A stretch of DNA of 44,801 bases from Bacillota bacterium (GCA_021324975.1 JAJPIA010000078.1:1-44801); one strand, 5' to 3'. Positions 34,035 to 42,613 are shown, counted from the stretch's first letter. Numbers and translations are program-made. Notes: generated from the sequence alone by a model not told the origin.

Positions 34035-35531
34035 CTACCGCATCACAAACGGATCCCGCGTCGCGGTGGACAGCTCGATCCAGACGCTCTTGACCTGCGT
34101 GTACTCGTCGATGGTCCCGTGCCAGTTCTCCCGCCCGTAGCCGCTGGCCTTGTACCCGCCGAACGGCGACGCGGGGGACACGGCCCGATACGTGTTCACC
34201 CACACCGTCCCCGCCTCCAATGCGCGCGCCACGCGGTGGGCGCGCTGGAGATCCCGCGTCCACACGCCGGCCGCCAGCCCGTACGGCACGCTGTTGGCGG
34301 TGGCAATGGCGTCCTCTTCGGTGGCAAACCGAACGGCCGCCAGCACGGGGCCAAAGATCTCCTCCTGAGCGATGCGGCTCGTGTTCGCAACATTCGTGAA
34401 GATCGTCGGCTCGAAATAAAACCCGCCGCCGAGCGCCGGGTCATCCGGCGAGTCGCCGCCCCATGCGACCGCCGCCCCTTCGTCGATGCCCAACTCCACA
34501 TACTGCTTGATCTTGTCGAGCTGGGCCCGCGTGGCCGCCGGTCCCATCTCCGTCTCCCAGTCGAGCGGGTCTCCGAGCTTGATCCGCTTGGCGCGCTCCA
34601 CGAGGTGGCCCACGAGCTCATCGTGCACCCGCGCATGGGCGAGCAGGCGCGATCCCGCGATGCAGGTCTGCCCCGACGCGGCGAAGATCCCGGCGATCAC
34701 GCCGTTCATCGCCGCGTCGAGCGGGGCGTCGTCGAAGACGATGTTGGGCGACTTCCCGCCGAGCTCGAGCGTCAGCCGGGCGAGATTCTGCGCCGTCCCC
34801 CGGATGATGGCCCGGGCCGTCTCCGTGCCGCCCGTAAAGCTCACCTTGGCCACGCCCGGGTGGGAGACGAGCGCCGCGCCGGCCTGCGGACCGTATCCCG
34901 TCACGACGTTCACCACGCCGTCCGGGAACCCCACCTCCTTCATCAGCCGGACGAGCTCGAGGGCCGTGATCGGCGTCGTGTCGGCCGGCTTCAGCACAAC
35001 CGTGTTGCCGGCGGCGAGCGCCGGCGCGAGCTTCCAGGTCGCCAGCAGGAGCGGCGAGTTCCACGGGACGATCATCGCCACGACGCCGAGCGGCTCCCGG
35101 AGCGTGTAGTTCAGCACGGAGGTCTTTTCCAGCGGGATCGTCTCGCCGAAGATCTTGTCCGCCGCCCCGGCGAAGTAGTGAAACCAGTTCGGGATGACGT
35201 TCATCTGGGCGGCCGTCTCGCGGATGATCTTACCGTTGGCCCTGGTCTCGAGCTCGGCCAAGCGCTTGGCGTCCTGCTTGATGCGCTCCGCCAGCCGATG
35301 CAACAACTCCGCCCTGGCCATCGGCGAGATCTCGCGCCAGGCCGGATCGCGCAGCGCGCGGCGCGCCGCCGCCACGGCGCGATCGATGTCCACGGCCTCC
35401 GCCGCCGGGACCGACGCCCACGGCTTTCCCGTGGCGGGGTTGAGGATGTCCATCCACTTGTCGGCATCGCTCCCGACGAACTCGCCGCCGATCGCCATGC
35501 CGTACCGCTCGATCAGCTCAGGGCTCGCCAT
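34035..35531 (-). CDS. NAD(P)-dependent aldehyde dehydrogenase
   Basis: A 498-aa ALDH-superfamily enzyme oxidising an aldehyde to the carboxylic acid. NAD-binding and catalytic motifs are VPWNSPLLLATWKLAPALAA with VLKPAD, SFTGGTETARAI, LELGGKSPN (general-base Glu) and FAASGQTCIAGSR (nucleophile Cys), then EEIFGPVLAAVRF and the C-terminal SPFGGYKASGYGRE. ATG 35531 follows GGGGGA. First gene of the minus-strand operon that continues with DUF3830, binding protein, DppB, DppC and GntR. Candidate operator site 2 starts 27 bp upstream of the ATG. The physiological aldehyde is unknown. Confidence 0.95.
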   Translation of the reverse strand: MASPELIERYGMAIGGEFVGSDADKWMDILNPATGKPWASVPAAEAVDIDRAVAAARRALRDPAWREISPMARAELLHRLAERIKQDAKRLAELETRANGKIIRETAAQMNVIPNWFHYFAGAADKIFGETIPLEKTSVLNYTLREPLGVVAMIVPWNSPLLLATWKLAPALAAGNTVVLKPADTTPITALELVRLMKEVGFPDGVVNVVTGYGPQAGAALVSHPGVAKVSFTGGTETARAIIRGTAQNLARLTLELGGKSPNIVFDDAPLDAAMNGVIAGIFAASGQTCIAGSRLLAHARVHDELVGHLVERAKRIKLGDPLDWETEMGPAATRAQLDKIKQYVELGIDEGAAVAWGGDSPDDPALGGGFYFEPTIFTNVANTSRIAQEEIFGPVLAAVRFATEEDAIATANSVPYGLAAGVWTRDLQRAHRVARALEAGTVWVNTYRAVSPASPFGGYKASGYGRENWHGTIDEYTQVKSVWIELSTATRDPFVMR

Positions 35532-35557
35532 TGGGTCCCCCGATTACCGGCGGTACA

Positions 35558-35577
35558 TTGGTATTTGCTTGTATACC
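35558..35577. promoter_or_regulatory. Candidate operator, site 2 (TTGGTAT-N8-ATACC)
   Basis: Same half-sites and spacing as site 1, placed 27-46 bp upstream of the ALDH start and in the divergent gap with the GntR gene at 35810. The right half extends to TTGTATACC, like known FCD-GntR operators built on GTATAC cores (family knowledge). Autoregulation of the divergent pair by this GntR protein is the simplest hypothesis. Confidence 0.6.
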
Positions 35578-35809
35578 GATTCTACGGTTCTGGACGCCTC
35601 CGCGTTCATCCTCCCGCGGGCGCGTCGCGGTCCGCCCGGCCGGTGCGCTCCGTGCGCGGTCGGAGGGGACGCGTCCGCCGCCCGACGCCGCGCGGATTTG
35701 ACTTGCGCGAACGAGCATGGTATGCAAGAAAAAGCACCGGTGTACCACACGATGCGAGCTCGCCGAGTTGAGCGACGCGCGCCCGGCCTCGCGGGTGCAT
35801 GGAGTGACC

Positions 35810-36526
35810 ATGCCAGAGATGCACGCGCTGCAAGAACTGGCGTCCGAGCGACTCAAGCACGCCAAGCCAAAGGCGCTCGGCGAAGCCGTGTATCACACGC
35901 TGCGCGAAGCGATCATCCGCAACCTGCTGCCGCCCGGGACCGCGACGAACGAGCGGGCGCTCGCCGAGGCGATGCAGGTGAGCCGGACGCCGGTGCGCGA
36001 GGCCCTCCGGCAGCTCACGGTCGAGGGGTTCCTGACGAACGCCGCGCGGCAGGGGCTCGTCGTCACCGACTTGAGCCTCAAAGATATCGAGGAGATCTAT
36101 ATGATGCGGGCCGCGCTGGAGGGCGCGGCCGCGCGGGTGTCCGCGCAGATGATCTCCCCGAGCGAACTCGTGATCTTAGAGAACGTCTGCGCCCAGATGG
36201 CGGAGGCCACGGAGCAGAACGACATCGAACGGTTCCTGGCCCTGAACGGGCGATTCCACGAGTTCCTATGCAGCACGGCGCGCAACAAGCGCCTGACGGA
36301 GCAGGTGCTGCGGCTGTACGATGCCGTGCGGCCGATCTGCCGCGATTCGCTCGCGGAGCCGGCGCGGGCCCGCAAGTCGCTCCAGGAGCACGAGGCGCTT
36401 GTCGCCGCCATCCGGCGTCGCGATCCCGACGAGGCCGAACGGCTGGCGCGCGAGCACATGACCCAGGCGATGCTCGTGCGCATGCAGCTCCACCAGACAG
36501 AGCGTCTCGACCTCGTGCGTCGATGA
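35810..36526 (+). CDS. GntR-family regulator with FCD domain (divergent operon)
   Basis: A 238-aa protein. The helix-turn-helix reads TNERALAEAMQVSRTPVREA; the FCD domain has FLALNGRFHEFLC, EHEALVAAIRRRDPDEAERL and EHMTQAML, the usual metal/ligand residues. ATG 35810 has GGAG 5 nt upstream and begins MPEMHALQELAS; the frame is open to 35717, but that extension lacks a ribosome-binding site. Heads the plus-strand operon, overlapping the isochorismatase-like gene by four bases (ATGA). Probable regulator of both divergent operons through site 2 (inference). Confidence 0.93.
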   Translation: MPEMHALQELASERLKHAKPKALGEAVYHTLREAIIRNLLPPGTATNERALAEAMQVSRTPVREALRQLTVEGFLTNAARQGLVVTDLSLKDIEEIYMMRAALEGAAARVSAQMISPSELVILENVCAQMAEATEQNDIERFLALNGRFHEFLCSTARNKRLTEQVLRLYDAVRPICRDSLAEPARARKSLQEHEALVAAIRRRDPDEAERLAREHMTQAMLVRMQLHQTERLDLVRR

Positions 36527-37182
36527 ACGCCTGGGACGGACTCCTGGGCGCGGACGAATTGGAGGTGTACCGGCGCGCGGGTTACGGCCGGCTGCCGGCG
36601 GAGGGACGGCGGCCCGCGGTCCTGGTCGTGGACATGGAGTACAATTTCACGGGCGACAAGGCTGAACCGATCCTCGTGTCGATCGCCAAGTTCCGGAACA
36701 GCTGCGGCGAGACGGCGTGGCGCAGCATCCCGAAGATCGCGAGGCTGCTGCGGGCCGCACGCGCGCGCGGCGTGCCGGTCGTGTACACGCACGGGGTCCC
36801 GCAGCGCACGGGAGCGACGCGGCACGAGGCCCGCATGGGGACCGACATCGTGCGGGAGATCGCACCGCATCGCGGCGACCAAGTGTACCGGAAGTCAGGT
36901 GCGAGCGCGTTCTTCGGCACGCCCCTCCCCGGCTACCTCATCGGCCTCGGCGTGGACACGCTGGTCGTCGCCGGCTGCACCACGAGTGGGTGCGTTCGGG
37001 CATCCGTCGTGGACGCGCACGACTACCGGTTCCGCGTGATCGTCGTCGAGGAGTGCGTGTTCGACCGTGCCGTCACCCCCCACCGCCTGAACCTGTTCGA
37101 CATGGCGCAAAAGTACGCGCGGGTGCGCCCGCTCGCCGGCGTCGAAGCGTGGCTCCGTCGTACCCGTGTCGCCCCGGCCTGA
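36523..37182 (+). CDS. Isochorismatase-like cysteine hydrolase
   Basis: A 219-aa cysteine hydrolase. Catalytic triad candidates are Asp in AVLVVDMEYNFTG, Lys in VYRKSGASAFFGTPL and Cys in VVAGCTTSGCVRASVVDA. This branch contains N-carbamoyl-amino acid, nicotinamide and biuret-type amidohydrolases as well as true isochorismatases; with no siderophore genes around, amide hydrolysis is more likely. Length is normal for the family. Translation is coupled to the GntR gene by an ATGA overlap. The binding protein for the next importer follows after about 120 nt. Confidence 0.92.
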   Translation: MNAWDGLLGADELEVYRRAGYGRLPAEGRRPAVLVVDMEYNFTGDKAEPILVSIAKFRNSCGETAWRSIPKIARLLRAARARGVPVVYTHGVPQRTGATRHEARMGTDIVREIAPHRGDQVYRKSGASAFFGTPLPGYLIGLGVDTLVVAGCTTSGCVRASVVDAHDYRFRVIVVEECVFDRAVTPHRLNLFDMAQKYARVRPLAGVEAWLRRTRVAPA

Positions 37183-37301
37183 CCGGGGCGCCCACCCGCG
37201 CCACGCGTGCTCGGGGGCGGCAGGCCGCGCGGGATGCGCCGACCGACCCATCCGGGCGCGGGGCGGCCGCGCCGACGACCGGATACGGAGGTGCTGATCG
37301 C

Positions 37302-38852
37302 ATGCGTCGCCTGACTCGCCGCCGGCTGCTGGGCACCGCCGGCGCCGCCGCCCTTGCCCTCGCGAGATCCGAGCGTCGCGCGCGCGGTGCCGTCGCGGCG
37401 CCCACGAACGGCGGGACGCTGCGCGTCGGCATCACGGGAGGATGGTCCACGCTGGACCCGCCGCACTACACGAACGTGTCCGAGCGCCAGATCTTCTACT
37501 CCATCTATAGCCCGCTGTTTTCGCTGACCCCACAGTTCACGATTGGACCGGGCCTGGTGCAGTCGTGGAACGCCTCGCCGGACGGCCTGCGGCTCCGGTT
37601 CCAGTTGCAGCCGGGCGTCCGGTTTCATGACGGGACGCCGTGTGACGCCGCCGCGGTCAAGTTCAACATCGAGCGCATTCTCGACCCGGCCACCGGCTCC
37701 GCGTTCCGGACCATCCTCTCGCCGATCCGGGAGGTCCGCGTGGCGAACCCCGTGACCGTGGACCTCGCGCTGAGCCAACCCTTCACGCCGCTCTTGAGCT
37801 GGTTCACCGAGGGGCCGGGGTTCATGAGCTCACCGGACGCCGTTCGCAAGTGGGGCGCCCAGTACGGCCAGCACCCGGTCGGGACGGGCCCGTTTGCGTT
37901 CGCGGAGTGGGTCAAGGACGATCACATCACGCTCAAGCGGTTCCCGGGGTTCTGGCAACGGGGCCTGCCGCATTTGGACGGCGTCGTCTACCGGCCGTTG
38001 AACGACGAGACCGTGAAGATGGCGGACCTACGCGCGGGCAGCCTCGACCTCGTGGACACCGTGCCGGCGCAGCAGCAGCGCGCGATCCGCAACGACCAGC
38101 GATTCCAGACGATGGTCCTCCCGGGCACCCGCTGGCCAATGATCCGCTTGAACAACGCCGCGCCGCCGTTCAACAACAAGGCGCTCCGCCAGGCCGTCTC
38201 CTACGCGGTCGATCGCGTGCAGATCGTCACGGCGATCTACTTCGATCAGGCGCAGCCCGCCTATGGTCCAATCTCGCCGGTCTATCGCGAGTACTACGAT
38301 CCCGCGGTCTCCCGCTACGGCTACGGGCACGATCCTCAGAAGGCGCGGGCGAAGCTCGCGGAGGGGGGCCAGCCGAACGGGTTCAGCTTTACCCTCGAGA
38401 TCTTCACGTCGCCGGAGCAGACCCGGCTGGCGGAGCTGATCAAGGCGCACCTGGCCGAGGTCGGCATCACCGCGAACATCCAGGCCTACGAGCTCACGAC
38501 CCTGCAGGACCGCATCACGGGAAAACGCTACCAGGCCGTCATCGGCTCGTGGACCCCGCGGCCGGACATTGACGGCACGATGTACAACCACTTCAGCTCG
38601 CGCGGGAACGTGAACTCGATGTCCTATCACAATGCTACCGTCGACGACCTCCTCGAGCGAACCCGCACGGTCCCGAACGGGGCGGAGCGCATCCGCCTCT
38701 ACCGGCAGATCCAACGGCTCGTCGTGGAGGACGCCCCCTGGGTGTTCCTGATCTTCGAAAACCTGATGATCGGCATGTCGAAGGACGTGCACGGGCTCCC
38801 CGCGATCCCGGACGCGATCATGCGGTTCCAATCGACCTGGATCGGGGCGTGA
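37302..38852 (+). CDS. Family-5 solute-binding protein, GntR/isochorismatase operon
   Basis: A 516-aa DppA/OppA-family protein. A twin-Arg N-terminus (MRRLTRRRLLGTAGAAALAL) precedes a short Ala-rich signal. Motifs are VRFHDGTPCDAAAVKFNIER, HPVGTGPFAFAEWVKDDHIT and KALRQAVSYAVDRVQIVTAI. GGAGG lies about 10 nt before ATG 37302. It is the binding component for the DppB/DppC pair directly downstream. It resembles the binding protein of the divergent operon in overall order, suggesting related ligands; identity cannot be measured here. Confidence 0.93.
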   Translation: MRRLTRRRLLGTAGAAALALARSERRARGAVAAPTNGGTLRVGITGGWSTLDPPHYTNVSERQIFYSIYSPLFSLTPQFTIGPGLVQSWNASPDGLRLRFQLQPGVRFHDGTPCDAAAVKFNIERILDPATGSAFRTILSPIREVRVANPVTVDLALSQPFTPLLSWFTEGPGFMSSPDAVRKWGAQYGQHPVGTGPFAFAEWVKDDHITLKRFPGFWQRGLPHLDGVVYRPLNDETVKMADLRAGSLDLVDTVPAQQQRAIRNDQRFQTMVLPGTRWPMIRLNNAAPPFNNKALRQAVSYAVDRVQIVTAIYFDQAQPAYGPISPVYREYYDPAVSRYGYGHDPQKARAKLAEGGQPNGFSFTLEIFTSPEQTRLAELIKAHLAEVGITANIQAYELTTLQDRITGKRYQAVIGSWTPRPDIDGTMYNHFSSRGNVNSMSYHNATVDDLLERTRTVPNGAERIRLYRQIQRLVVEDAPWVFLIFENLMIGMSKDVHGLPAIPDAIMRFQSTWIGA

Positions 38853-38865
38853 TCGCCGGGGTTCG

Positions 38866-39813
38866 ATGCTGCGGTTCGTCGCTCACCGGGTGATCCTCAC
38901 CGTGCCGATGCTGGTGCTCCTCAGCATCGGCATCTTTCTGATGCTGCACCTGGCGCCGGGCGACGTGGTCACGCTCCTCCTGCCCGAAGACCTGCAGAAC
39001 CCCCAGGTCGCACGGGACCTGCGGCACCAGCTCGGCTTGGATCAACCGCTCTACGTGCAGTACTGGAGGTGGGTCACCCACGCGGCCCGGGGCGACCTGG
39101 GGTATTCGTACCGGTCGCGGGCGTACGTGGGGCCCGAGGTGGCGGCGCGGATACCCGTCACCTTCGAGCTCACCGCCCTGGCAATGGCCGGCGCCGTGGC
39201 CGCGGCGTTGCCGCTGGGCGTCATCGGGGCGTTGCGGCGCAATACCACGGTGGACGCGTTGATCTCCGGCTTCGCGGCCCTGGGGCTGGCGATGCCGGCG
39301 TTCTGGCTCGGCGTGCTGCTGATCCTCCTGTTTGCCGTGAACCTGCACTGGCTGCCGCCGTCGGGCTACGCGCCGCCCGGCCAGGGGATCGGCGCGAACC
39401 TCCGGCCCATGATTCTCCCCACGGTCACGCTCGGCATTCCATACGCGGCGGTCGTGCTGCGCTTCGTCAGGCTGAGCGTTCTGGACGTCGTCGAGGCGGA
39501 CTATGTCCGGACCGCGCGGGCCAAAGGCGTCGGGCGGTGGCGCGTGATCGTGTGGCACGTCCTCCGCGGCGCCCTCATCCCGATCATCACGGTGGTCGCG
39601 CTCGAGACGGGCCGGCTGCTCGGCGGCGCCGTGGTAACCGAGACGATCTTTTCGCTGCCGGGCGTGGGCCGGCTTGCCGTGGACTCGGTGCTCAGCCGGG
39701 ATCTCCCCATCCTGCAGGCCGTCACGCTGTTCATGGCGCTGGCGCTCATCGCGGCGAACTTCGCCGCCGACGTGCTGTACGCGTGGGCGGATCCCCGGGT
39801 CAAATACCAGTGA
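38866..39813 (+). CDS. Dpp/Opp-type permease (DppB family), GntR/isochorismatase operon
   Basis: A 315-aa membrane protein with the DppB first helix (MLRFVAHRVILTVPMLVLLS), LAPGDVVTLLLPED, LGLDQPLYVQYWRWV, the EAA loop DYVRTARAKGVGRWRVIVWH and the family ending VLYAWADPRVKYQ. It starts 13 nt after the binding-protein stop. Confidence 0.93.
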   Translation: MLRFVAHRVILTVPMLVLLSIGIFLMLHLAPGDVVTLLLPEDLQNPQVARDLRHQLGLDQPLYVQYWRWVTHAARGDLGYSYRSRAYVGPEVAARIPVTFELTALAMAGAVAAALPLGVIGALRRNTTVDALISGFAALGLAMPAFWLGVLLILLFAVNLHWLPPSGYAPPGQGIGANLRPMILPTVTLGIPYAAVVLRFVRLSVLDVVEADYVRTARAKGVGRWRVIVWHVLRGALIPIITVVALETGRLLGGAVVTETIFSLPGVGRLAVDSVLSRDLPILQAVTLFMALALIAANFAADVLYAWADPRVKYQ

Positions 39814-39849
39814 CGGGCGCTCCACTTAGCATGATGCGCGCTCCGCGTC

Positions 39850-40746
39850 ATGGGTGAGACGGCCGGCGCCGGGGCGCCCGCCAGGCCACGGGGGCTCCCC
39901 GGCCCGCGGACGGCAACCATGGGCATCGCCCGCCGGACCGCGCGCTACCGGCTGGTAGTGTGGGGCGGCACGATCGCCGCCGGCGTCGCCGCGGCCGTCC
40001 TGATCGGGCCCGCGCTCGACCGCGTCCCGCCCGACGCCGTGCACGTGGCGGCGATGATGCGCCCACCGTCGCCGGCCTGGCCGCTTGGCACAGATGACCT
40101 GGGGCGCGACATCTTGAGCCGCCTGCTTACCGGCGGCCGCGTGTCGCTCGGGGTCGGCCTCGCGGCGACGATCGCCGCCGCCGGCGTCGGGGTGCCGGCC
40201 GGGCTCCTGAGCGGCTTCTGGCGCGCGTGGGTCGACACGGCGCTGATGCGGCTGATGGACCTCCTGTTCTCATTTCCAACGATGGCGCTCGCGGTCGCGA
40301 TCGTGGGCGTGCTCGGACCCAGCCTGCGCGATGCGATCCTGGCGATCGCGGTGGTGGCCATGCCGCGGTTTGCGCGCCTCGTGCGCGGCCAGGTGCTGGC
40401 GCTGCGGGAACAGGACTTCATCGAGGCGGCCCGCGCCATCGGCGTGCCGGCCGGCGGCATCATCCGGCGGCACGTGCTACCAAACCTCCTCGGGCTCATC
40501 GTGATCGAAGGCACGCTGACCGTCAGCTTCGGCATCCTCACCGAAGCCTCGCTCTCGTTCCTCGGTCTCGGGGTACAGCCCCCGGCCGCGTCATGGGGCT
40601 CGATGCTGCGGTACGGCTACCCCTTCCTGGACCAGGCCCCCTGGATCTCGATCGTCCCCGGCATCGCGATCATGGTCACCATCCTCGGGCTCAACCTGCT
40701 CGGCGACGGCATCCGCGATCTGCTCGATCCTCGGCTGCGTCGATGA
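39850..40746 (+). CDS. Dpp/Opp-type permease (DppC family), GntR/isochorismatase operon
   Basis: A 298-aa membrane protein with WPLGTDDLGRDILSRLLTGG, the EAA-loop region QDFIEAARAIGVPAGGIIRR, TEASLSFLGLGVQPPAASWG and the canonical ending DGIRDLLDPRLRR. ATG 39850 gives a Pro/Ala-rich lead; ATG 39919 (MGIARRTARYR) would start nearer the first helix. Neither has a strong Shine-Dalgarno. Last gene of the plus-strand operon; it converges on the DUF3830 gene at 40768 with only 21 bp between stops. Confidence 0.92.
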   Translation: MGETAGAGAPARPRGLPGPRTATMGIARRTARYRLVVWGGTIAAGVAAAVLIGPALDRVPPDAVHVAAMMRPPSPAWPLGTDDLGRDILSRLLTGGRVSLGVGLAATIAAAGVGVPAGLLSGFWRAWVDTALMRLMDLLFSFPTMALAVAIVGVLGPSLRDAILAIAVVAMPRFARLVRGQVLALREQDFIEAARAIGVPAGGIIRRHVLPNLLGLIVIEGTLTVSFGILTEASLSFLGLGVQPPAASWGSMLRYGYPFLDQAPWISIVPGIAIMVTILGLNLLGDGIRDLLDPRLRR

Positions 40747-40767
40747 GGCACAGGTCGCGCGGTGAGG

Positions 40768-41178
40768 CTACTCGACGCGGCGCAGCTCCAGGGGCTGGGC
40801 CCCCTCCAGCCAGACGCGCTGGCTCGCGGCCACGAGTCCCTCGAGGTTCGCGGCGACCTTGCCGATTACGGACACGCGCAGATGCACCGCCAAGTCCGGG
40901 TGTCGCCACTCCGCCCGCCCGTATGCGAACCCGATCTTCTTCATCCGGGGATAGTAGATGACGTCGCCGGCCGCGAGCGTGTGCCCTTCGTTCTCGACGT
41001 CGCCGACCCCGATGTCGTAGTCGCCGTGGGTCCGCCACGCATCGCCCGACCATTTGACCTGGACGGCCCGGTCCGCGATCGGGAGCGCCGCCCAGAGGGC
41101 GGCGGTGGTCCGCGGGGCGGGTCCGTCGAGCAGGCGCACGCGGCCGGTTACGCCGGCCACCGTCATGGTGAGCTCCAC
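40768..41178 (-). CDS. DUF3830 (cyclophilin-like) protein, subtype A/B
   Basis: A 136-aa single domain: APRTTAALWAALPIADRAVQ, VKWSGDAWRTHGDYD, GDVENEGHTLAAGDVIYYPR, IGFAYGRAEWR and a final WLEGAQPLELRRVE. The start is GTG 41178, with AAGGAGG 6 nt upstream, one base after the stop of the tandem DUF3830 gene, so the two are co-translated. Most like the DUF3830 protein of the ALDH operon. Function unknown. Confidence 0.87.
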   Translation of the reverse strand: MELTMTVAGVTGRVRLLDGPAPRTTAALWAALPIADRAVQVKWSGDAWRTHGDYDIGVGDVENEGHTLAAGDVIYYPRMKKIGFAYGRAEWRHPDLAVHLRVSVIGKVAANLEGLVAASQRVWLEGAQPLELRRVE

Positions 41179-41179
41179 G

Positions 41180-42052
41180 CTACGCCTCCTTGCGTCGAAT
41201 CGTCATCGCCTTGGCGCCCTCGAACATGATGGCCGCGGCTTTTGTCCTGAGCGCGCTCCAGTCTCCCGTGATCCTGGCGAGCGGCGTGAGCGTCGAGACG
41301 CTCGTCGGCCCGCTCTGTTGGGCCTGCCCGTAGCAGATACGAATGCCCCGGTACGTCGGGTGGTAGTAGACGTACCCCGGCCAGTGCAGCACCTGCCCGT
41401 CTTCCGGCGCGTCGAGCTTGATCGGCACTTCGCCCCGCTCCCCGTCGGAGCCCCAGAAGCGCATCATCTGACCGCTCCACTTCGTGTTCGTGACCCGCCC
41501 CTTGAGCGGCAGGGCGTCCCAGAGCGCCTGCGCCGTTTTGGGCGCCGTCGCGTCGAGCAGCGACGCGACCGCCCTCGCCCCATCCATCTCGATCTCAATC
41601 TGACGGCCTGCGCCCGTCCGCGTGGGTGCCGGGGTCGCCGCCGCGCCCTCGGCCCGGCGAAACTGGATGGGCTTGGTCCCGTCCCACTGGAGCCGCTCGG
41701 CCGCCTTCGCCAGGCGCGGGATCTCCCCATCACGGATCACGCCAAGGGGCGTCAGGTACACGAAGCCCGCGGTTCCCCGGAATCGAGCGGCGCCATACGC
41801 GATCGCGATCTCCTTGATCGGCGGAAAGTAGACGATCTCGCCCGGGTACTGAAACGACTCGCGGCTCTCCATCTCCTCGACGGCGATGGGCGCGTGCTCG
41901 AACATCCGAAACATGTCGCCGCTGAGCTGCGCGTGCACCGCCCGGCCGCCAAACGGCAGCGCGCGCAGCAGCGCCTCCGTCGTCTTTGGTGCCGTCTCTG
42001 TAAACAGCGTCGCGTGAAACACCTCGTCGCCGAGCACTACCTCGATCCGCAT
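41180..42052 (-). CDS. Tandem DUF3830 protein (two cyclophilin-like domains)
   Basis: A 290-aa protein with two DUF3830 domains joined by an Ala/Pro/Thr linker at about residues 135-149. Domain 1 has APKTTEALLRALP, LSGDMFRMFEHAP, GEIVYFPPIKEIAIAYGAAR and AAERLQWDGTKP. Domain 2 has APKTAQALWDALP, RVTNTKWSGQMMRFW, YVYYHP, CYGQAQQSGPTS and FEGAKAMTIRR. ATG 42052 follows GGGAGGAAG; the frame extends to 42154, but without a better site. Domain 1 matches the partial gene at 44601 and domain 2 the gene at 44186, so this is a fused version of that pair. Candidate operator site 3 lies 159 bp upstream. Confidence 0.88.
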   Translation of the reverse strand: MRIEVVLGDEVFHATLFTETAPKTTEALLRALPFGGRAVHAQLSGDMFRMFEHAPIAVEEMESRESFQYPGEIVYFPPIKEIAIAYGAARFRGTAGFVYLTPLGVIRDGEIPRLAKAAERLQWDGTKPIQFRRAEGAAATPAPTRTGAGRQIEIEMDGARAVASLLDATAPKTAQALWDALPLKGRVTNTKWSGQMMRFWGSDGERGEVPIKLDAPEDGQVLHWPGYVYYHPTYRGIRICYGQAQQSGPTSVSTLTPLARITGDWSALRTKAAAIMFEGAKAMTIRRKEA

Positions 42053-42210
42053 CGTGGGCTTCCTCCCTTCGATCTCATTGCAGATTTCATTGCGCCGTTC
42101 TTCAACGACCCAAGGTGTTCGCGAGGGATTGCACCGGCTCAAGCCGGCCGGCACGGGCCGCGCTCACCTGCCCGCGGACCGGCCGCGAACCGGGACTGCA
42201 GTGTCTGGAA

Positions 42211-42230
42211 TTGGGATACCGCTGTATACC
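42211..42230. promoter_or_regulatory. Candidate operator, site 3 (TTGGGAT-N8-ATACC)
   Basis: Matches sites 1 and 2 in half-sites and 8-bp spacing except for one base in the left half. On the complementary strand sites 2 and 3 both begin GGTATACA and end CCAAT. It is 159 bp upstream of the tandem DUF3830 gene and probably overlaps or flanks its promoter. Confidence 0.5.
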
Positions 42231-42410
42231 AGTGCGCCGATATGTGTTCGTCCAGGACGTGACACCTCCTGCGGATGCTCCCTCGATTTCACCTAGGCTC
42301 CGGCCCCCGCATAGCCCGTCGCAAAACATGCCGCCGAGCCGTGAGCGTTGACGAAGTTCGGAGAATCTGGCACGGCCCCCAGCGAATCAGGCAAGCGCCC
42401 GAGGGACCGG

Positions 42411-42613
42411 CCAGGTACGCTGGCCTTGCTCGACGCGAAGCCGACAGCTGTAAGGAGACGACGCTGCACAGGCGCCGTTTCGGGGAAAGCATCGGCGCAG
42501 CCGCCGTCGAACTGACACTCGACGATCTTGGTGAGATTGACGACGTGTTCGCTGAGATTCCGGTCCGGGGGGCCCGTTACCCGGAGCATCTGCAGCGGCT
42601 CGTCGGTCGCTGA
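42411..42613 (+). pseudogene. Aldo/keto reductase C-terminal remnant
   Basis: The last ~45 codons read LHRRRFGESIGAAAVELT, LDDLGEIDDVF and ARYPEHLQRLVGR, the C-terminal end of aldo/keto reductases of the type ending in IPVQGARYP-like sequence. Just upstream, in another frame (42411-42452), LALLDAKPTAV resembles the preceding AKR helix. The rest of the ~320-residue enzyme, including the catalytic Asp-Tyr-Lys-His residues, is gone. It abuts the cupin gene. Confidence 0.65.

Noticed and set aside
32324-35771. Long plus-strand frames opposite the binding protein, DUF3830 and ALDH genes
   Set aside because: Antisense shadows of clearly recognised genes; low-complexity translations without domains.
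36717-37301. Long upstream extension of the binding-protein frame at 37302
   Set aside because: It overlaps the isochorismatase-like gene in another frame and reads as Arg/Ala-rich noise; the twin-Arg signal begins at 37302.
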